Shown here: positions 6,371 through 6,952 of the stretch, one piece after another
Numbering within the stretch: the first letter of the stretch is position 1
How the letters are laid out: each line of letters opens with the position of its first letter
DNA from: Deltaproteobacteria bacterium
GTDB lineage: Bacteria; Myxococcota_A; UBA9042; DTJE01
DNA: 6,952 nucleotides
Assembly (NCBI GenBank): GCA_016784945.1
Contig: JADHTP010000170.1
Coordinates: forward strand, 1-6,952
Direction: 5' to 3'
The notes under the pieces: model-generated
The model's database searches: none
The model's input: the letters and a program-made list of their open reading frames with translations, nothing else
Told to the model about the DNA's origin: nothing
Made by a program: the position numbers and the translations under genes

Positions 6371-6482
6371 CCCCTGTGCCTTGCCTGTCAAGCGCATCCG
6401 GTATCTCGCGACGGAGGTTTTCAGGCAGGTTTCCAAGGCCCTTTTCCGATGACGGTGGTCACCTGTTGTCTGGCCAGCCGTT

Positions 6483-6542
6483 GTCAGACGTTGGACCTTC
6501 GACCTTGAATCCATTGGCGATAGGCGATGAGCAATAGACGAT
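6483..6542 (+). repeat. Two adjacent degenerate heptamer runs upstream of the mlaF-like promoter
   Basis: The first run (6483-6510) has units GTCAGAC, GTTGGAC, CTTCGAC and CTTGAAT, with a consensus near (G/C)TTGGAC. The second run (6515-6542), four bases out of phase, has units TGGCGAT, AGGCGAT, GAGCAAT and AGACGAT, with consensus AGGCGAT. Its last unit overlaps the proposed -35 box. Individual units match their consensus at four to seven of seven positions. Confidence 0.4.
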
Positions 6543-6564
6543 TCTCTTTCATTTCCCCTATAAT
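6535..6564 (+). promoter_or_regulatory. Promoter of the mlaF-like gene with perfect TATAAT
   Basis: The -10 box TATAAT (6559-6564) is a perfect match. An upstream TAGACG (6535-6540) matches four of six -35 bases at an 18-bp spacing. The expected start of transcription, near 6571, is only about three bases before the ATG at 6574. Confidence 0.6.
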
Positions 6565-6573
6565 GCGCTGCGT

Positions 6574-6952
6574 ATGCTGGAATCCATCGTCTCCATCCAG
6601 GGGCTGAAGAAGTCGTTCGGGGACAACCACGTCCTGCGCGGGATCGACCTGGACGTGCCCGAGGGCAGCATCACCGTCGTGATCGGTCCCAGCGGGTGCG
6701 GGAAGTCCGTGCTGATCAAGCACGTCATCGGCCTGCTTCGCGCTGACGAGGGCCGGGTCGAGGTGGACGGCGAGGACATCACGCACCTGTCTGAAAAGGA
6801 ACTGACGCGGGTAAGGCGCAAATTCGGCATGCTGTTCCAGCACTCCGCGCTCTTCGATTCCATGTCAGTGCTGGACAACGTGGTCTTTCCCCTGAAGGAA
6901 CACACCCGCCTGTCCCGCCTCAAACGGGAGGACCTGGCCAGGGCGCGGTTGA
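6574..6952 (+). CDS. mlaF: MlaF-type ABC transporter ATP-binding protein, N-terminal part (cut by right edge)
   Basis: 126 residues are visible before the window ends. The product is the cytoplasmic ATPase of a phospholipid (Mla/Mce-type) transporter that moves lipids between the inner and outer membranes. Walker A is GPSGCGKS at 38-45, followed by VLIKHVIGLL. The Q-loop Gln89 sits in GMLFQHSALFDSMSVLDNVVFPLKEHT-type sequence, which separates the MlaF/Ttg2A family from general ABC ATPases. The signature motif, Walker B and H-loop lie beyond the edge. ATG 6574 is the first ATG in frame after a TAG at 6535. No Shine-Dalgarno precedes it, and the -10 box is only nine bases upstream, so initiation is probably leaderless. 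The permease (mlaE) and substrate-binding MCE protein (mlaD) would be expected next to it, outside this window. Confidence 0.9.
   Translation, partial: MLESIVSIQGLKKSFGDNHVLRGIDLDVPEGSITVVIGPSGCGKSVLIKHVIGLLRADEGRVEVDGEDITHLSEKELTRVRRKFGMLFQHSALFDSMSVLDNVVFPLKEHTRLSRLKREDLARARL

Larger units (their letters stand above)
6258..6573. other. 316-bp non-coding spacer between rpsI and the mlaF-like gene
   Basis: No convincing gene is present on either strand; open frames crossing it lack Shine-Dalgarno sequences and extend antisense or out of frame into rpsI. It holds, in order: a 62-bp stretch without clear structure, the inverted repeat at 6320-6370, a loose TGCCTG/CAGGCA inverted pair (6382-6387 and 6422-6427), two short heptamer-periodic stretches (6483-6510 and 6515-6542), and the promoter of the next gene. 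Confidence 0.7.

Noticed and set aside
6449..6508. 19-codon ORF starting at ATG 6449 in the spacer
   Set aside because: No Shine-Dalgarno at a suitable distance (GGAGG at 6413-6417 is too far away), and it runs into the heptamer repeat, so its sequence reflects the repeat.
6104..6514. 136-codon antisense frame covering rpsI and the spacer
   Set aside because: It crosses the inverted repeat and overlaps the conserved rpsI in antisense, and the product shows no recognisable motif.

Overview
The window is GC-rich chromosomal DNA from what looks like a free-living bacterium of the former Deltaproteobacteria (Myxococcota or Bradymonadota style). Three things suggest this: a secreted Cys-rich protein built from 'CGDDGCGGSCG'-type modules, a lipoprotein with a very long Asp/Pro-rich tether after its lipobox, and an Mla/Mce-type ABC ATPase, which implies an outer membrane. 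The phylum is an inference from protein style. No 16S or other rRNA lies in the window, and the ribosomal proteins were only compared with E. coli from memory. No tRNA, CRISPR array, IS element or phage gene was seen.

Layout. (1) Positions 2-1507, + strand: the C-terminal 501 residues of a large modular secreted protein, cut by the left edge. (2) 1584-3434, + strand: a complete fusion of homocysteine S-methyltransferase and 5,10-methylenetetrahydrofolate reductase (YitJ type), which makes and transfers the methyl group for methionine. (3) 3431-5223, - strand: a convergent two-gene unit. Its first gene is an unlisted 46-codon ORF with a strong Shine-Dalgarno sequence. That ORF overlaps by ATGA the start of the second gene, an alpha/beta-hydrolase lipoprotein. 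The hydrolase and the methyltransferase/reductase genes share four bases at their stop codons. (4) 5224-5400: a divergent control region with a good sigma70-type promoter for the next operon. (5) 5401-6257, + strand: the rplM-rpsI operon (ribosomal proteins L13 and S9). (6) 6258-6573: a 316-bp non-coding spacer with a 10-bp perfect inverted repeat, degenerate heptamer arrays and a perfect TATAAT box. (7) 6574 to the right edge, + strand: the start of an MlaF-type ATPase, apparently leaderless.

The genes are mostly independent units: one-carbon/methionine metabolism, surface proteins, ribosome assembly and lipid transport. No new defence or mobile system is evident. The least expected signals are the tiny translationally coupled ORF ahead of the hydrolase, the 7-bp periodic arrays that run into the -35 boxes of two promoters, the long inverted repeat after rpsI, and the very short or absent leader of the mlaF-like gene.
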